Assembly: GCA_964035795.1 (NCBI GenBank)
Contig: OZ038321.1
Location: 25,957,307 to 26,021,306 of the forward strand
Length of the DNA stretch: 64,000 nt
Source of the DNA: Pterobdella sp. o SKG-2022
Taxonomy: Eukaryota > Annelida > Clitellata > Hirudinida > Piscicolidae
Reading direction: 5' to 3'
Of this stretch, positions 47,301 through 59,900 are shown piece by piece. Both the position numbers and the translations under genes were made by a program. The notes beneath the pieces are model-generated. The model did no database searches and was not told the DNA's origin. It saw nothing but the letters and a program-made list of their open reading frames with translations. Positions within the stretch are counted from its first letter, which is position 1, and each line of letters starts with the position of its first letter.

Positions 47301-49736
47301 TCAGACAAATGAATTGAAAGCATTGCTTTATTGAGTTTATACGTGTTTGAATCGTCAATTGCGTTCTCATCTCTTCCGTTACTTTTTTTCTTGTTAAATA
47401 ACCCTATTAATTTTTCAAGTTTTACCTAAATTTTCTAATAATACTATTTTTTGATACATAACTGAATATTGTAATACATATCTTAATTTTTTGATACATA
47501 TCTTAACTTTGAATAAAACACCTCTCACTTTCTGATACATATTATAATATTATAATACATAAATCAACATTCTAATACATAATTTATTATTCTAACAAAT
47601 AAATTAATCTTCCAATACATACATTAACCTCTAATACATACAACCAGCCTGACAAACTCACCATGGTTCTTCTCGTTGAGAAGGAGTCTGGTTGCTGGGA
47701 TGAACATTTCCATTAGGTCAGGCACCTTGCGCAGGATGTGAACTGCACACAGGGCAGCCTGAGGTACAGGGTTTAGGTTATTGTACTAAGGGATTATGAA
47801 TGCAATACAATGTTTTGTTTTATGTTTCAGGGATTGAATATTGTATGCTAGGCAGTTGTGGTTGTTACGAGATATGGGTTTGTAAATTACAAGCTATGTA
47901 GTTGTGGTTGTTAAAAACTATAAATTTATATGTTATAAAGCTGTGTGTTATGGAGTTGTGGCATGAATTCATGTTTTAACATGGAGATGAAGCTTGGGAT
48001 GTGAATTTTGCATTCCCTTATTAAAACAAAACCTTTTAATCATTAATAAATATCATTTTCAAATAATGCATTTTGAAACGATTTAAATCACTTTTATGCT
48101 AATGTTTTATGACAAGGCTATATTTATTGAAAACTATAGCTGTTTTTTTTACTAAAGTACTTCCATAAATCAATGTAAAAAAAATTGTCATATCACCTTC
48201 ATCATTTAAATAAAACAAAGCTTTTCATAAGTTGAGCTCACATTATCAAGTATGCAAACTTTTTATTAAATATATATTATAGTCTAAAAACTATTATATT
48301 CTGTTATATTATAAATTGTTTTCCCTGCTAACTAATTATATTTGAATTTATTTTTTCATATAACCCATGTTGCCATGCTCATATTCAAAGACGAATTGAC
48401 GAACAATATTATCTTCAATATGGTAGCCTACAAAGCGCTAAATAAATTTTCTAAGAAGCATATTATTCAGTTTTATATCACAACACCAAAGTATTTTGGT
48501 ACACGAAATATGAATTTAAAAATTTGCCACAGAATTTATCTCTTTTAATGATGTGTGTTTTATTTTGTATGTTTCAAGCTGATGATGATGTAATAAATAC
48601 AATTGGTATTATCAACGAGATATATATCACCAATGGTGCTTATTTTATATTACATGCATCATTTATCATTATATAAAAACATTATAAAGAATTTAAATTT
48701 TAAACTAGTTTAATTATAAAATCTAGTATTATTTAACTTTTTAAATACTTATATGTATATAATTCATTTTTTTAATAAAAATACATAATTCTTTAAGATA
48801 ATTTTATTCTTATAATTTTGAAAACTTCTTGAAAAACATTATTTTACACACCCTTAATAAAAACTTTATTTATTTAATATATTATATGAATCAACCTAAA
48901 AATCACTCTGAGTATTTGATATAACAACATAAAAGTCACATCTTGATCACACTCAGTATTAAATATAATTAAAACAGCACATTCACCATTGCTCACCACA
49001 AACCTTTTTCTTGATGTAGGCATTAGATGACTTGAGCAGCTTCTCAACTTCACCTGCTAAATCTCTACTCAGCTCTGCGGAGCAGATGGCTCCCATGGTG
49101 CACAGGGCAAGACTCGCAACATATTGGGTTTGGTGATTCAGATCACTGTTGTTATGGATATCATTTGAAAATGGTTTGGTATTTGTTGGTAAAAAAGAGT
49201 GAAAAAACGTCATGATTTGAAAAATAATTAATTTATAGTTATATTCAGATTTTTATAAAAATAGTTTTGTCTATTAATGTTATATTTCATTCCATAAGAG
49301 CTAAGTACTTTTTGAGTGAGTTTGTGATGAGAAGATGTACGTCTTGTCTCTCATCAAGAAGCAACATGGCTCCCAAGTAGCCTATCCTCTTATCAGTGAA
49401 TCGAGGCGAAGCTATCAACTTGAGACATTCAAGCTAGAAGAATTATCATAATTTTAAACAAAAAACTGTTTTAAAAAAATCAACATTTATAATTGAATAG
49501 ATTTTATAGAGCTTCATGATGATATTTTCTTGAACCTGTCCAAAGTGGGCTGGATATCCTAACATGTGGATGTACAAAAGTTTCGCCACATTACGACAAC
49601 GATAAGTATTATCTTCTTCTCTGAAAGTATCTCTTATTTGTGCACATTCCTTTTGTACAACTGCTCTCTCGTCTGCCGCAGTTCGGGCTGATCTTATTTC
49701 TCGAATAAGGTCTCTCAAACGTTTTGGAACAGGCAT
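37055..49736 (-). CDS. AP1G1: AP-1 complex subunit gamma (gamma-adaptin), complete
   Basis: Large subunit of the AP-1 clathrin adaptor for trans-Golgi/endosome sorting. Exons: 49736-49536, 49433-49309, 49145-49004, 47758-47662, 47009-46933, 45911-45816, 45578-45498, 45137-45039, 44169-44114, 43928-43815, 42597-42457, 42082-42028, 41861-41752, 41262-41157, 41024-40897, 40631-40527, 40188-40071, 39504-39396, 39252-39076, 38776-38700, 38230-38159, 37535-37443, 37156-37055. All phases close: 826 residues (human 822). Trunk (1 to about 600) shows [38 protein letters not shown] and [18 protein letters not shown]. The hinge holds a clathrin box LLDLD at 644-648 and two related Leu-rich motifs, LIDNLIGSS and VLDSLFGSS. 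The ear (about 713-826) has [14 protein letters not shown] and [11 protein letters not shown] and ends SRLWQ (human PPQSWQ). Shares a divergent intergenic region with CDC6. Confidence 0.97.
37800..38117 (+). mobile_element. RTE-like non-LTR retrotransposon, 3' end only
   Basis: Plus-strand frame encodes the extreme C-terminus of a reverse transcriptase: [11 protein letters not shown], one in-frame stop, [21 protein letters not shown] and [13 protein letters not shown], then a stop formed by the GATGATGATGATGA tail. This ending and simple-repeat tail are typical of RTE-like invertebrate LINEs. It is 5'-truncated and sits antisense in the gamma-adaptin intron, 41 bp from exon 38230-38159. Confidence 0.85.
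38860..38935. repeat. GATG/GAT-rich microsatellite
   Basis: Degenerate GATGATGAT and AACAATGATG units in the gamma-adaptin intron upstream of exon 38776-38700. Confidence 0.75.
41340..41390. repeat. (AT)n microsatellite
   Basis: About 25 AT units in the gamma-adaptin intron between exons 41752-41861 and 41157-41262. Confidence 0.95.
43255..43800. mobile_element. Family A copy interrupted by family B (copy 2, 43427-43759)
   Basis: The left A part includes TTGATAATGTGAGATTTTCT and GTAAGTTCATCTTACAAAAA. The right A part resumes as AAAGGTTTTTATTTGAATAC. In between, B starts TGTCACAGAAGTCTAGCTGG and ends CACAGG-like CCTGTGATGACA, in reverse orientation to copy 1. CCTC flanks B on both sides and may be a target-site duplication. 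The block ends 15 nt from the gamma-adaptin exon at 43815. Confidence 0.75.
46670..46932. repeat. Minisatellite of about 34 bp starting at a splice donor
   Basis: On the minus strand the gamma-adaptin exon 47009-46933 ends AGGAAG and the intron begins GTGATGTTGGATGGTG. Variants of GAAGGGTGATGTYGGATGGT then recur several times (GAAGCGTGATGC, GAAGGGTGATGTC, GAAGGGTAATGTC, GAAGGGTGATGTT), separated by GTGTGGTGTGGGTTGT blocks. Confidence 0.8.
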
Positions 49737-49917
49737 ATTTATCTAAAAAAAATATTTTGATGAAGTTTTTATGAATTTTTGCTTTACGTAACCATTCATG
49801 ATGAAAATCTTTTGACTTACGTGTAGGAAATACTGCTTCAAGTGTGTTTAAATGGTTGATTAACGCCGTTAGTCGAACCGAGAGTTGGCCGAAGTAACTT
49901 TAAAATAAGTAACTCTA

Positions 49918-50235
49918 AAAAATTTTTTCAAAAGTTCAACATTAGTTTTAAATAATTTTCAAGTTGAATTGGAGCATTAGTTAAGATAGATGCCTAAGTA
50001 TTCATAGTTTCACATTTGAACCTATCCAATTCATGATCTTAACATTCTTGTATTTTTTTTAAACTTCTTAACTTCGCAACTTTACCAAATTTTTTCAAAA
50101 ATTCAGTATTAATTTTGAATAATTTTGACGTTAAATTGAAGCATTAGTTAAGATAGAAGTACTTATAGTTTAAATTTGAACCTATCCTATTCATGATCTT
50201 AACCTTCTTGTATTTTTTTTAAACTTCTTATTCTT
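49918..50235. repeat. Tandem duplication, two units of about 150-165 bp
   Basis: Both units contain AATTTTTTCAAAA, GCATTAGTTAAGATAGA, TTTGAACCTATCC, TTCATGATCTTAAC and TTGTATTTTTTTTAAACTTC in the same order. The second unit has diverged by small indels. Confidence 0.85.
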
Positions 50236-50499
50236 GTAATCGTATTTTTATCTTCACTTCAAAAAATTTTGAGTAAAACTGACCTTAACGTTTCAAACAT
50301 AATTAAGTATGCTTTTTAGACCCATAAATAACAACCTATTTATTGAATATTAATCTTTGCTTGGAAAAAAAAATTAGCTTTTGTTTTAATTCATCAAATA
50401 AACATTCAGTTAATTGGTGTGTTAAGCTATTATAGCAATTAACTAGCATATTTAAAAACGGCTGCACCTAATAATCTTCTTCAGCTAAAGTGAATACTG

Positions 50500-50850
50500 A
50501 AAATTATTTGAAAATTAAAAGTAATTTTATTAAGTACAAAGCTTTTCGTTAACAAAGTAACATTATCAAGTAAGTTAAAAAAACGCTAGGCTGCGCTTAA
50601 CGTTTTTATAAAATATTTTTCATGTCTTAAATTTTTTCATTGGAATACTTAAGTTAAAAATAAATTACTCGTGAAAATGTTTCTACTTTTTCAATATTTT
50701 TAAAGCTGTCAATAATTATACATGGTACATGAAGTTTTCGTCAATTAACATATAATAAATGTAAGATTAATGACTGAAAATTATTTTAACACTAAAGGTA
50801 ATTTTATTAAGTACAAAGCTTTTCGTTAACAAAGTAACATTTATAAAATT
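50500..50850. repeat. Two family A fragments in direct orientation
   Basis: Shared block TAATTTTATTAAGTACAAAG then CTTTTCGTTAACAAAGTAAC, at about 50520-50570 and 50800-50840. A reverse relative (GTTAACGAAAAGCTTC) is near 56130. Confidence 0.75.
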
Positions 50851-51290
50851 AATGACGTTTGAACAAATACTTATATACTTTGTTTGAACATCAAATAATA
50901 TAGATCATTTATCTGAATAAGTATAAAAATTTTAAAAAACTACTAATGCGCAAAGTTTCGTTAAACTAACTCAAGTTATGAAATCGCTTAAAAAATAAAT
51001 ATCTGTTATGAAAACAGCCTTTAACATTTAAAAGATGAATTTTTAAAACTTTAAATCTATAAAATTTAAATACTGAATTGTTAAAAAGTTTTAAGTAAAA
51101 TTATATAAAAATGAGTGATTATTTGTTCGGAAGTTTGTTCAATAGACAAAATAATATTTGCCGCGTTTAGTTAAATAGCTTATGTTATCTTCATTCTTCA
51201 TTGTGGGACCTGTTATTAGCTTATAAATTTGTTTCTTTTTGAACTTTTATTGTTAAAAGCTATATTAAATCTTAAAGTTTTATATTCGAA

Positions 51291-54112
51291 ATGTCTGCTA
51301 TTCAGAAAAAAATAAATTTCCCTGCGCGCAAATCTACGCGAAGAAGAACTATGAAGATACAAGAAGTTGAGGATAAGGAAAACAGCCCAACAAAAAAAGC
51401 ATTGATAAGTATGGGCCAAAAATTATTATCAAAAATTGAAAATTTTTTTAAATGTATTTAATTTGTAATCTTGACTTTCTAAACGTTATTTTTATGAAGG
51501 TCCAGAAAAGTTACTTCCACAAAGTCCTATCAGACAGAACAGACAGCCAGATTTTAAACAGTTACAACAATTAGACTATCAAGAAACATCTAGTCAAGCC
51601 ATACCAAGAAGATTATTTCCAGTTGAAACGCCATCAAAGATCATCCCTAAAGTAGAAGAATCAATTCCAGTAAACCTACCTGATTACAAAAAAACAAAAA
51701 TGGCTCTCCATACTTCGCTCCCAGAAAACCTTGTAGGAAGAGAGGCAGAGCTAAAGTTGGTGGATGATTTTGTGAGAGGTCATGTGGAAGGTCACACCTC
51801 AGGAAGCATGTACATGTCAGGGGCTCCAGGTACCGGAAAAACTGCTGTGCTTTTCAAGATCATCAACTCACTTTCTGTATGTTCAATGTAGTTTAAATCA
51901 TGTTTATACATCAATTATTTCACTCTTGAAACATGTTTTTCATTTACTAACTGATATTAATGTTATAGTTTCATAAAACCACATCTTCAGGATAAGGTGC
52001 ACAAAGTGTACATAAACTGCATGTCTCACAAGAATAGCAATTCCATCTACTCTGCCATCCACTCATCTCTTCAACCCTTGTTTCCTTCCAAAAGAAAATC
52101 TATATGCAAAACGCCAACCAGTGCTAGCAAAGTTTCTCTGCAGAAGTTCTCTAAGGAAATAACTAAATGGCTTATATCTACACACAAACCCATGTTTGTA
52201 TTTTTATTATATTTCAGTATTATTTCATAGTTATAATTCTAAATCTTATGTTCTATTGATATTTCAAGCTATTTCAATAGCATTTGTTTCAGTTTTATTA
52301 AGTTTGTTTTTAAATTAAAATTTTTTTCAAGTTTCAATATTTTGTAGTTCTAAGTGATCTTAACACATCTAAAAGCATTAAACTCATCAATATCTGAAAT
52401 AAAAATTTATAATATAAATCATTTTTATCTCATTCAAATAAGTCCATCAATCTGTGGTGGAACTTTATAAACCACCAATGCTATCCCGCCCACAGCATCA
52501 TGGTTCTAGATGAGATTGACTCCTTAGATTCTCGATACCAGGAGGTTCTCTACACCATCTTCGAGTGGCCATCCCTTGCTGACTCATCCCTCATACTCAT
52601 TGGAATTTCCAACTCTCTTGACCTTACAGATCGCATACTTCCAAGACTCAAAGTGGCAACCAACCTTTTACCTACCCTTGTCAACTTTCCTCCTTATTAT
52701 GATTCCAGCATTATCCAAATCATCACTGATCGTGTGAAACATGTGGGTTTTTTTATTCTAATAATTTTGATTGATGTAGTTTTTAGACCTTGGAAACTTA
52801 ACTGATTTGATGATGATAAATTTAGTTCACATCTAAGTCACATTTTTAAATTGTTTCATACTAATTTCTTATCTTTTAGCAAGTTTCAACTTAATTCCAT
52901 ACAGCTCGGAATCAAATCAGCCATAGAGACGCCAGCAATAATGTTTTGTGCTCGTAAGGTGTCGTGCATGACAGGGGATGTCAGGGTGGCTTTGGATATA
53001 TGTAGGAGGTCTGTTGAGTTGATGGAGAGTAAGGTATCCAAGATGCATCCTGATGAACTACATTGTAAGTATACAATTTTCATTATTTTTTCTAATTTCT
53101 ATTTAAAATTAACTTCTTTATTTTTTTTTATTTATTTAAAAACTAACTTACACTTCAATAATAATATATCTTTAAAATTTTCACTCATTAAACATTCAAC
53201 TAACATCTTCAGCTACAACTAGCACCAAAGTTACAATCCCCATTATGATGAGTGTGATAAATGAAGTTTATGGCCAGAAAATTACTCCAGTATCATCATT
53301 CCTTTCATCAACTTTCTCTCCATCATCAGCCTGTCTTCCTCTCCAACAGTTGCTTCTTCTCTGTACTATGCTTCTTGCCACTAAGCGCATGGCTAGCAAG
53401 GAGATTTTTATTGGAAAGGTATGTTGGTTTTTATCATATGGTTTTTCCATTTGTTATTGTAGTCAATTTCCATTATTTTGATTTCATCCCAGTTTTAATT
53501 AAATATTTTCATAATCAAAAAATCTTTACAATCTTTGCAACAACAAAAAAATCATTTTCAAATTTACATCGTCGTCTTATCAAAAACCTAACTTTCCAAC
53601 ATTATATCAGTTATATCTCTCCAAATCCCACAGCTGCATGAGTTGTACGCAAGCGTCTGCAAGAGGAATGCTTCTACAGCCATCTGCATTTCTAGCTTCA
53701 TAGATGTTTGTTCCAACCTTCATGATAGGGGAGTCATCAATGTTAAGAAGTCCAAAGAAGTTCGCAATGGAAAGGTGGGAGTTTTGTTTAAAGATAGCTT
53801 TTTGGAACCATCTGTCTCATTGCTTTTTCAACCACTGAAAAATCTAATATCTGAAGTTTCTATGAATTGGTTTGGAATGTTTTAGTGGTTGATTTGTTAT
53901 ATTATTATATTTAAATAATTTTTATGTATGTAGAACATTATCAATATTTCTTTTGTACCAAAATACTATAAGTTTTGGTAACAATCAGTCTTAGAAATTT
54001 CATATTATTTCATCGCAATCCACAGGTGTCATTAAGAGTGGACGAAAATGACTTGAAAAGCATGGTTCAAGACACGAAATTGCTATCTTCTATTTTATCC
54101 AAGGGCTTATGA
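51291..54112 (+). CDS. CDC6: CDC6 replication-licensing ATPase, complete
   Basis: AAA+ protein that loads MCM2-7 onto ORC-bound origins in G1. Exons: 51291-51408, 51500-51876, 51991-52193, 52496-52742, 52905-53064, 53213-53418, 53634-53774, 54026-54112; 512 residues (human 560). The basic N-terminus has INFPARKS, like human ISFPKRK, and a KEN box at 29-31. Four full CDK consensus sites follow: S32PTK, S40PEK, S48PIR and T83PSK, with an RRLF cyclin-binding motif at 76-79. AAA+ core: Walker A GAPGTGKT (147-154), Walker B LDEID (237-241), sensor 1 around GISNSLDLTDR, sensor 2 GDVRVALDICRR. The C-terminal winged-helix region matches PLQQLLLLCTMLL and ends SSILSKGL. Exon 2 has a second acceptor 6 nt downstream that would replace SPE with K. 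ORC1 and archaeal Orc1/Cdc6 were considered; the N-terminus and C-terminus fit CDC6. Confidence 0.97.
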
Positions 54113-54264
54113 AACTTATTCACTGTTTTTATGGATTTTAATCAATTGTTTTTTATGCTTTTAATTATTTTTGTTGTCATGTCTATTTAAGCGAGATTTA
54201 ATCTTTTTAATGCTTGGTTTGTTTTGAGCCATTTTAAGACCCTTTTTCATTAATCATTGGAATA

Positions 54265-54270
54265 ATAAAC
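54265..54270 (+). terminator. Poly(A) signal AATAAA for CDC6
   Basis: Canonical hexamer 150 nt after the CDC6 stop codon. Confidence 0.6.
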
Positions 54271-54639
54271 AGATTCAACGTTTCATAACATTCCCAATTT
54301 AAATATGTTTAAAGTGCAAATTACAAAAAAATTAAAAATAAATTTCCATTCTGATTAAATTTGATGTTTTAGGCACGCTGTTGCGAAATAATTTTTTTAA
54401 GACCCATAGTAGAATAACGTTATTTAAAAGATGCTACAGGATTGAAACATATCACCAATCCGAAATAGATTGTCTTATCTTCATGTTTGCCTCAACAAAG
54501 TTACCCTTTAACACGAAGTTTTCATAGAGAATTTGTGACTGGTCACATATCAAGTCCCATCTATTCTCCAGGTAGACGTCGGATTTATGTAGAATTGTTG
54601 CATTTTTTTTTGTAGCAAGTCCTATCTTATCCACGGTCA

Positions 54640-55890
54640 TTTTTGTTTAATTGGGCAAGACGAACTGTACAACGCCCTCAATTTCTTTTACAACAAAGAA
54701 GAGCACTAGAAAGCTCCTTGACACTCATATTTTCAAGAACTTCAACGGTACGCTCGTCTTCAAATTTGTACAAAAAGGACCCAAATTGTCTACGCATTGG
54801 TCATTGGCTATCTCGAAGCAATATTATAGAAACATGATTAAAGAAGATCTGTTAGGGGCTAGTAGAATTGGAGCCAAGTTCAGACACAAACTGGAAGTAA
54901 TAAAGGAAAGATGCTAACGGATAGATTCTCCATATAAATTCCACAACAAGGCAATCTGAAAATAAGAAGGAAGAGTGCCTTGTTCCAGAGTGACTCCAAA
55001 AAAGCAGGAAGACAAGTCACTTCAGGATGACATTTTGTTCAAAGAACAAAACTTGCAATTATAAATACGTTGATAAGTTGGATTCATTCACTAACAATGA
55101 AATTAAGTTCTAGTTCTTCTGGGTGACACACAAGTTTAGAGCCCTCTTCTCCCCCAAGGATAGTCCACGATATCATTTCAAAAGGGGAATGCAGTTGTGC
55201 CACCACAAGTTTTTCTGTTGAACGAAGTCTTCAAAAGCAAACAATTTATTAAAAGCAATAACCGTAACAATTTAATTCTTCGAGCCAAACGTAAATATTC
55301 AAATGAAAACACTTTTAGAAGTTTGTTTTAATCCAAGAAGCTTTTCGTAAGATGAACTTACATTACCAAGTGGAGGTACAAATATATTTGCACCTTTACT
55401 TGGTAATGTAAGTTCATCTTACGAAAAGCTTCGTGGAATAAAAAATACTCTTGAGTTTTTTCATTTGAATACAACAATCCCAACTAATCTAACAATATCA
55501 ATACTAAAACGATCCACTTAACAAAACCTCACAAAGTTACATCCCTTACCGGAAAGTAATTATAACAAACCTTAAAATTTAAAACCGGAAGATAATTGTA
55601 ACCAACTTATACTAAACTTTCAAATATATAACATAAAGGAGTTCAAAGGAACAAATAGTTAAAACGTAGTAGCTTAAGTAATGTCCGGCAATTATAACCA
55701 GCTAGGCTTCTGTGACAATTGCAAGAAGTATGTTGGTGTAACCAAGAGGAATGCAACTACCAGGTGGGCTAGGCACAAAGCAGTAATTGGCACATCAGAA
55801 CCGGCCAAACACGTTTCCAAAACTCCCTCTCATGAATTCGAATAGAAAGTTCTGAGCAGAGCCCCGGATGATCAGAGAAAATAAATAACT
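54640..55890 (+). mobile_element. Degenerate Penelope-like retroelement
   Basis: Plus strand at 54651-54917 reads FNGTLVFKFVQKG, STHWSLAISKQYYRN and DLLGASRIGAKF. This resembles the segment after the reverse transcriptase in Penelope-like elements (HWSxKxPKRYKRN...DLxRAxRI). About 0.8 kb further on, at 55711-55890, the plus strand reads CDNCKKYVGVTKRNATTRWA and then HEFE, stop, KVLSRAPDDQRK. This looks like a decayed GIY-YIG endonuclease tail with its Cys pair. Between them lies a family B element, itself split by family A. Stops and frame changes show it is inactive. The family call rests on motif memory only. Confidence 0.55.
55195..55717 (+). mobile_element. Family B copy 3, split by a family A hairpin (55268-55481)
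   Basis: B starts at the CACCACAAGTTTTTCTGTTG-like end and is interrupted after AGCAATAACCGTAAC. A occupies about 55268-55481 as two inverted halves with arms of about 50 nt (GAAGCTTTTCGTAAGATGAA against its complement). B resumes at AACAATCCCAACTAATCTAA and ends CTTCTGTGACA. AACAAT lies on both sides of A and may be a target-site duplication. Confidence 0.8.
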
Positions 55891-55899
55891 TTTGAAGTG

Positions 55900-56931
55900 T
55901 ATTTCATTAAAATGTTTAATCCATCACTCAGCGGCCATAGAGACGTTAACCTTTTGTTGTTTAGAAATGGAATAACAATTATTTCAAATGTTTTTTTCAC
56001 CTATAGCGGTCATTATGTTTCAACTTTAATTTTTTTTTAATTAAAAAAAAATTTATTTTATTTTATCTATGTTTATTATAAAAACAACGGTGTCTGAATT
56101 ACAACGTATTTGGATAATAATATATTGTTAACGAAAAGCTTCCTACTCAATAAAATTATCTTTTGTGTTTAAATAATTCGCAGTATTTACTTTGGCTAAA
56201 AAGATTATTTCTCAACACAGTTTGACGTTTCTTAATCCCTCTCACTTTTAAATCCAGTGCTCCAAATTTAGGCTTCTTTTTCAAAATTCTGCTTTCTTTA
56301 AATGAATGTTGTCTTTTTTCAAAGTTTCAACCTCTTTGTAGGCATTATTTTATATTTGCTTAATTTTTCACGCCATATTTACTTTTTCCTCTAGTTTTAT
56401 GCTTTTCATCCATTTCTATCAAAACTAAAAAATATTTTCCCAAAAAAGATTTGTAATTTTTTTTTATATGAATTTTGATTATAAATATACCGTTAAAGAA
56501 TTTAATAGCGCACTTTCAGTATATTAGATACTCCATGTTAAATCAAGTTAATGATATAACTTTGTTATGTGAGCTCATAAACTATTACTATGTAATGAAG
56601 CCAATATTTCAAATCTGCTTTTCAATCTGGCCTGTCAGTCGATCGTTATCTTTATTCAACAATGCAACAATAACATTATAGAGATACTATGTTTATTCTA
56701 TAAAGCTTTTAGTGAAGATTTTATATTATAGAATATCTACATACATTGCCATATACAGCTTGTGCTTATATAAGCTATGAAAATCAGTATATATTGATGT
56801 TTTGAATTTCAAAGTTAACTTTGCTCTGCATATCCTTCTGTTTTATTATTCGCATGCTAGATTCAGTTGAACTGGAGTTTGCAAATACGTTTTATTATGT
56901 AAACCTTTAATTTAAGCTCTAAGTTCTGTTT
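55900..56931. other. Spacer upstream of the BAMBI-like gene
   Basis: AT-rich. Has a family A core near 56130 (GTTAACGAAAAGCTTC) and short open stretches without coding support. Confidence 0.4.
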
Positions 56932-59900
56932 ATGAAGTTAACTAAAATGAAATTTATTTTAATTTTTCTCTGTCTGCATTTAATTGGATGCGTTTTCAAT
57001 GAAGTAATCCAGCGGCCAGGTATTATTTCCTATAAATTCATTACACAAAGAGTTATCTAAATCAGTAACCCATATGAAGCATTCAAACTATGCATTTATG
57101 CATATATATACAAATATAGGAACAAAAAGATTTCTGCGCCAAAACGATAACACAAAATAATTTTTCTAATATTTTTGAAATATTATTTATTTTTGCTGTA
57201 AAAATATCTTTTCTTGATATAAATGTTATTATTAAATGTACGATATTCAATAGATTACTCATATATTTAGTATGTAGTAATTTGAAATGCATTAGATACA
57301 TTAAACCAGTGATAATATAAGAATGTTTAGTTTAGCCGTTTTATGCATTTGCATTAACAACGGTTCGCTCAGGACATTAGTATGTAAACATTCAAGGATC
57401 TGTTTTAATTTATAAAATTCTTTACATATTTTTCATTATATAATATTTATATAAAAACTTGAAAATTATTTAAAATTTTAATCTATTCAATTTTTTTTCG
57501 GTATTTTTTATTCATTATTATTTTTAAAATTAAAATTGTATTAAAATCCAAAAAAAACAGGCGATGTTTAAAAAAAACCTAAAATTTAAATTCATTTCAA
57601 CTTTTAAACGCTTTGATTCAAACTGAAAATGTAATAATTCAAATTTGTTTTGAAGCGAACTTCATTATTCTATGCCATATTTGTTTGTTTATGCGTCTAG
57701 ACTCATGATTTATAACTTAAGAGCATGAAGTTTGAAAGACAAAGATCTTTTCAATATTACGGAATAAATTTCAAAATATTTTTTATTAATATTCGGTTAT
57801 TTACTGAGTCTTTACAAAGAGTATATCGGGAGACAATGTCTAGACATTTTACATTGATCACTTATCTCTAGCTGTTGTGTAATGAGAGTGAAAAGATATA
57901 AGTGAAAATTTTCTTGATTTTTTATCTTTGAAATAAAAAAATTTTAGATACATTTATTGTTTCATCAATACTAACATTTTCGTTAAGTTTAACCTTATCA
58001 TAATTCATAACACTGAAGACTGTCTCAAAAAAATCAAGATGAATTTCAATGAGAAAATTAAATAAAGTTCATAATTATATTCATGAAATCTACTAAGTGC
58101 ATCGATCAAAGATTTTTAATATTCCCATGATCACTCCAAAGTCGGTTTGAATAATTTTGGATACATGTTTTTTGTCTCAAGATAAAAATCTCAACAGAAA
58201 AAATATATCTTTGATGTTTCTGCATAATGTAGGACGTTTCCATCATTCAATATTTTCTCGCCGTCCGACTAATTGCTACTTGTGTTCAAAATAATTTTAC
58301 CTTCAAACTCATTAGCAATAATGTCTATGGCCAATTATTGAATGTTTCATGCTAATGAACTTTTGAATGTATAAATACATGAATTATATTCATGTTATCT
58401 GTTTTGTTTGCATAAAAATATTCAATTTTTAAGCACAGATAACCCAACATTAAATAAACATTTGAAAAATAAATTTTTATAATAAAAATTTATTTATTAA
58501 GCAGAAACTGAATACAAATAATTATCTGAAAGTGGTTTTTGTACCTTATGCACGTCTTTCCGAAACCATCCATCAATCAAACGATAAAAATTCCCAGAAT
58601 ATTTTAAACAGTCTTTAAAATATTTTTTCACATTTATTTACCGAAGTTTTCAAATCATCAAATCAAATACACGATCGTTTGAATATAATTACTTCAGGAT
58701 GGTAAGTCGATGTATCGAAAAGATTTATTCTTTTGAATAATTCACATTTTTTATTGGTTCAAACAATAGCTTACTGCGCATATCCTATAGGAGTATTAGG
58801 GTGAAATACATATAAACGGTTTACAACAGTCTTTTACGAATCGTTATGGTTTTTCGAAATTGACCTTCAAGACTTGATGAAGACCTTTGTGTTGCGTTTC
58901 ATCATTTTATTTGTATGTTAACAATTATGTAACACATAATCACAATTTCCGCAGGTCAAACCATCTTAAGATGCTACTGTACCGAAGAGAAATGCTCAAA
59001 AACAAATAATATATGTATTATTAAGTATTCTTCTCACTCAGCACAACCCTCGTGTTATTCTAAATTCACTTTTGATATAACAGAAAAGATTATATCGGTA
59101 ACTCATGGCTGCACCAAAAAGTCTAAGGTAATTAAATATGCCAGTGAGAATGCAAGCAAAAAATTCAAGGATAAGAGGAAAAAGAATATTCGTGATAACA
59201 TCTGCACAGAACGAACTGATAAGACAAATATTGATTCAAAACGCTCTTTTGATAGTAGAGAATTTATGAAAAATGAAAATAATACTGAAGTTTCCATTAA
59301 AAATCAGCACCGACTTTGCGTGTTCTGCTGTTCCGAGGATTTCTGTAATTACATCACCCCTGAAAAAAACAACATGAACCCACCGAACATCACAACGGAC
59401 ACAAACAAAAAGACATTCATTTTCAGTTTCAATTACAACGATATAAAAAGCGTAGATGATAAAGAGAAATTTAATATAACACCATCAAAAGATAAGCATC
59501 TGGATACTTCATCATATAACGTTCTTTTCCTCGCAGGTTACATACCTCTTATCTCTGGAGTTTTTCGAAAGTTTATTCACATTTTCGACCTGTATTTTTT
59601 GTTATCCATCATTATGTTTATTGTTTCAACCCGTCCCGCTGTATAACAGAAGTGTATGTAAATAATAGAAACTCGTTGTTTTTTTTGTTTCAAAAGGTAT
59701 ATATATATATATAAATATTTTTTATATTAAGATTTTTATGGAATAGAAACAAAAGAGCATAAAACTACATAAAATCAATAAAAATCATGTTTATTGAAGC
59801 TTACTTTTACGGCTAGTTTCAAAAAAATAAAAAAAATGTTTAAAAATTAAAAAAGCATAATTTTTGCGCTTTTAACAGATGAAGATAGATGCCAAAGTTT

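Larger units (their letters stand above)
49737..51290. promoter_or_regulatory. Divergent intergenic region, gamma-adaptin / CDC6
   Basis: 1.55 kb between two divergent start codons, so it should contain both promoters. It is AT-rich with no CpG-dense core and no TATA box I would trust. It holds a tandem duplication (49918-50235) and two family A fragments (50500-50850). Confidence 0.5.
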
